This document shows, piece after piece, positions 61,988-64,000 of a stretch of 64,000 nucleotides of DNA (positions are counted from its first letter, which is position 1; each line of letters opens with the position of its first letter). A program made the position numbers and the translations under genes. The notes beneath the pieces are model-generated. The model was given only the letters and a program-made list of their open reading frames with translations, made no database searches and was not told the origin of the DNA. The stretch comes from Alteromonas sp. RKMC-009 (lineage in GTDB: Bacteria; Pseudomonadota; Gammaproteobacteria; Enterobacterales; Alteromonadaceae). The stretch is taken from positions 2,790,001-2,854,000 of the forward strand of contig NZ_CP031010.1 in the NCBI RefSeq assembly GCF_003584565.2. Reading direction: 5' to 3'.

Positions 61988-62655
61988 AATTTGTCCTTCC
62001 TGAAATTAAACGGGCATTGCCAGTTGCCCTCTAAAAGTCTTCCGCTGTACTGCCTGGCTTCTGAATCTGTACCATGATTTTTAAGCATTGGATTAGGTTT
62101 GCCATTGAATTCTGCATCTTTTTTCCGGATATGGTCCCTGAAAGCTTCGAACTTTCCTTCATCCCGAAGCTGTTCAAATTGCTGGTGCAGATTGAGAACA
62201 ATCGCCGGCGAATGAAACCGGCGACTTTTTCGCTTGCTTGCCGGATTTAAACAAATGACAAAAAACGCTTTCCCTCCCAGGCTGTAACCAAAATCTGGTT
62301 TTTCCGGGTTATAGCTCACGGAGTCGTCCCAACTGTGTAACGCGATATCGATATCATGCAGTTGCTGTAATTTATTCCACAACATTTTCTCGTATTCTCT
62401 TTCACTGCAGTCGTCGGGTGTGTCGAAGGCGAGCACGAGGGATGAAAACATATGTTGCCGTATATCAAACTGCTCGATGAACCGGTAGATTTGATCAAGT
62501 ATGTCGGGATTTTCCCGTTCATCGGTAAGAGAGGAATATAACCGGACGGTAATTTGCTTTTTGTTAAGAGCTGTTCTGGCTCCGGCACAAGGAAAACCCT
62601 GTTGTAAGATGAAGTCTTTTACTGAGTGGCGGGCATCAACACTATCAATCAACAT
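61984..62655 (-). CDS. YqcI/YcgG-family protein (GntA-type heme N-hydroxylase)
   Basis: A 223-residue protein of the YqcI/YcgG family (HSVKDFILQQGFPCAGARTALNKKQITVRLYSSL, LWNKLQQLHDID, FGYSLGGKAFFVICLNPASKRKSRRF, CPFNF at the C-terminus). Characterised relatives (GntA, RohS) are heme-dependent N-hydroxylases acting on guanidino compounds. Start 62655 (MLIDSV) follows GGGAG; a start 6 codons earlier is open. Paired by overlap with a DUF1989 gene, suggesting guanidino-compound metabolism. Confidence 0.82.
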   Translation of the reverse strand: MLIDSVDARHSVKDFILQQGFPCAGARTALNKKQITVRLYSSLTDERENPDILDQIYRFIEQFDIRQHMFSSLVLAFDTPDDCSEREYEKMLWNKLQQLHDIDIALHSWDDSVSYNPEKPDFGYSLGGKAFFVICLNPASKRKSRRFHSPAIVLNLHQQFEQLRDEGKFEAFRDHIRKKDAEFNGKPNPMLKNHGTDSEARQYSGRLLEGNWQCPFNFRKDKL

Positions 62656-63035
62656 TGCTGACTTCTCCCGCAACTCTTATCAGCCGGCTGAGTTTGAGAT
62701 TTATCAGCCGGGTTGCAAAGGCAGAAATTACAAAAAAGTAAAAAATTTGTCTCTCGCTTCATAGCAAACCCTCATCCCGAATAGTTGCGAAGGGCCCTGC
62801 AAATATTTAGCCGCTGAGGAAAAATGCAAAATAACAAATTATAATCAACCACTTAATGAATTAGTTCAGAATCATACAAAATGAGGTTGTAGAAAATTTT
62901 TTCGCGGAACATGAATTTTTTTCAGTTTATTGCGGTTATCAATACAACCCAATTTTATTACAACTGAATAATAATCTTTTAAACACATATGAACGTAGAG
63001 GACAGGTTGGCTTAAAGAGAAAAAAGGATATTTAC
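62656..63035. promoter_or_regulatory. Divergent region with an 11-bp direct repeat
   Basis: About 380 bp. TTATCAGCCGG occurs at 62677-62687 and 62701-62711 (24-bp period), the first inside a palindrome CAGCCGGCTG, 20-55 bp upstream of the YqcI/YcgG start, so it is a good operator candidate for that operon. The rest, AT-rich, holds the promoter of the small gene at 63036. No guanidine riboswitch signature was found. Confidence 0.5.
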
Positions 63036-63266
63036 ATGAAAAATGCGGATGTTATTCCTGCGACTTATGCTTTTCCGGGCTCTGCCGCAGAGCAAATTTT
63101 ACAAATAAAGCAGGAGAGGATCTGGATTGAGAGTTTTCGCACTTGCTCTGCATGCAATAGTGTAGGAGAAACACTGACGTTGTACCGGTTTCATGACGGT
63201 AGTCAGATCCTCCTCGATTCAGCTTTCCCCTTTCCCCGCCCGGTCTTGTCTGAACAGGGCGATTAA
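63036..63266 (+). CDS. Small cysteine-containing hypothetical protein
   Basis: A 76-residue protein with no recognised domain; contains a CxxC (TCSACNS) that could bind metal, and TLYRFHDGSQILLDSAF. RBS AAGGA 7 nt upstream of ATG is strong, and a hairpin terminator follows, so it is likely a real single-gene unit. Confidence 0.6.
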   Translation: MKNADVIPATYAFPGSAAEQILQIKQERIWIESFRTCSACNSVGETLTLYRFHDGSQILLDSAFPFPRPVLSEQGD

Positions 63267-63273
63267 ATCTTAG

Positions 63274-63299
63274 ATGCGGAACCCTCAGTGGTTCCGCAT
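63274..63299 (+). terminator. Hairpin terminator of the small gene
   Basis: ATGCGGAACC / GGTTCCGCAT, 10-bp perfect stem with loop CTCAGT; only TTCC follows on the plus strand, so intrinsic strength is moderate. Confidence 0.6.
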
Positions 63300-63458
63300 T
63301 TCCCTGCAATGATTACAGTACTTACCGCAAATTTTCCATTTCACATTTTATAGCCTGTACGGTTAATTAATAAAAAACCCCGATATTTCAAAAGCTTTTC
63401 TAGTGGTACGCATATTGCTGATTGCTCACACAAGCAATTCAGGATCAGGACTACACCC

Positions 63459-64000
63459 ATGTTAAAAATTACAGCGATATATACAGAACAAGCATTGCAG
63501 GGAGAAGTTGATCAATCCGGTCTGTACGGCTCTTTGCAAGCATTCTTGAACGCATTTCCCGGAGGGACTGCTGTTATAGTGACAAATGCTGAATCGGGCA
63601 AAATACAGGACAAACTGGCAAACCAACATTGGTGTAAAGACAGATGTTTTATTGTGCCTTATGCGGGTAAATGCCCGGCCCTGGCATTCTGTCATGGCCT
63701 TGCTTATTGTTCTGAAGGCTATTTCACCATCCCCCAACTTTCTGCTTCTGACTTTACTTATTCAGTACACAATATCGCTGATGCATCTGGCCATTCACCT
63801 GTCATCACTCTGACCACCAGCGGACAGTCAAATCATAAACTCAGCACCCGGGAGTTTCTTTCTGGTCCTCTGGCATTCAGTTCTGCATTGCTGGCCAGTT
63901 ATCCTATTCGACGGGCAACTCCGGAAGGACTTGAAAAATGGCTCAGCACCATTATTGAAAATGAGCCCGTAGTGGATGCCTGCCAGATGTCAGAAGCTCA
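63459..64000 (+). CDS. Unrecognised protein, C-terminus beyond the window
   Basis: An open frame from ATG 63459 (RBS AGGA-type, about 13-18 nt upstream) runs to the window edge without stop, so at least 180 codons. It starts MLKITAIYTEQALQGEV; notable are cysteines and histidines in NQHWCKDRCFIVPYAGKCPALAFCHGLAYCSEG, which could form a metal or disulfide site. No family recognised; no signal peptide or membrane helix. Confidence 0.6.
   Translation, partial: MLKITAIYTEQALQGEVDQSGLYGSLQAFLNAFPGGTAVIVTNAESGKIQDKLANQHWCKDRCFIVPYAGKCPALAFCHGLAYCSEGYFTIPQLSASDFTYSVHNIADASGHSPVITLTTSGQSNHKLSTREFLSGPLAFSSALLASYPIRRATPEGLEKWLSTIIENEPVVDACQMSEA

Noticed and set aside
62656..62800. Guanidine (ykkC or mini-ykkC) riboswitch before the YqcI/YcgG operon
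   Set aside because: The paired hairpins with ACGR loops are not present; the repeated TTATCAGCCGG is better explained as an operator.

Overview
The window looks like the chromosome of a marine gammaproteobacterium of the Alteromonadales, probably Alteromonas or a close relative. The evidence is indirect: Alteromonas-type TonB-dependent receptors, a lipoprotein-rich polysaccharide locus of the Cellvibrio xyloglucan type, moderate GC, and strong GGAG/AGGA ribosome binding sites. No 16S gene or other species marker is present.

Region 1 (1-14.6 kb) is a purine salvage and catabolism block. It holds the tail of a purine permease, a secreted RidA protein, a large periplasm-sensing histidine kinase, PuuE allantoinase with a RutR-type TetR regulator, and a divergent, tightly overlapped operon xdhA-xdhB-xdhC-uraD-uraH-guaD-puuD. 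Together these can take guanine or hypoxanthine through xanthine, urate, 5-hydroxyisourate and OHCU to allantoin and allantoate. A near-perfect RutR-type palindrome lies in front of xdhA. Region 2 (14.6-19.7 kb) has a two-subunit Tat-exported molybdenum hydroxylase (IorAB-like), a Tat-signal aldo/keto reductase and a LysR regulator.

Region 3 (19.7-33.8 kb) is a xyloglucan side-chain utilisation locus: SGNH esterase lipoprotein, GH31 alpha-xylosidase with PA14 insert, GH35 beta-galactosidase, TonB-dependent transporter, GH95 alpha-L-fucosidase, a divergently transcribed membrane-anchored AraC regulator, and a CE2 acetylesterase. Region 4 (33.8-38.9 kb) is an RND efflux pair and a ParDE toxin-antitoxin module with a 37-bp palindromic operator.

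Region 5 (38,976-49,979) is an 11.0-kb integrated element bounded by a perfect 48-bp repeat of the 3' part of a tRNA-Val(GAC) gene. It carries a tyrosine integrase, an AlpA-like regulator, a lambda O/P-like replication module with eight iterons inside the initiator gene, a ribbon-helix-helix repressor with twin operators, an HK97-type capsid module (major capsid protein, protease, portal, HNH, small terminase) and a putative abortive-infection gene. It has no large terminase, connector, tail or lysis genes, so it looks like a capsid-encoding phage satellite that borrows the rest from a helper phage. The capsid gene is preceded by a good sigma70 promoter and a roughly 165-nt leader with nested inverted repeats, one of which pairs with the capsid Shine-Dalgarno. 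I consider this leader the most likely undescribed regulatory system here.

Region 6 (50-64 kb) returns to chromosome: MarR regulator, RidA, D-serine dehydratase-like enzyme, siderophore-type TonB receptor, Lrp regulator, 2-hydroxyacid dehydrogenase, a bacteriophytochrome hybrid kinase, a YghA-like SDR, a TRIC/UPF0126 membrane protein, and a two-gene operon of a DUF1989 protein with a YqcI/YcgG (GntA-type) protein, which hints at guanidino-compound chemistry. The window ends inside an unrecognised gene.
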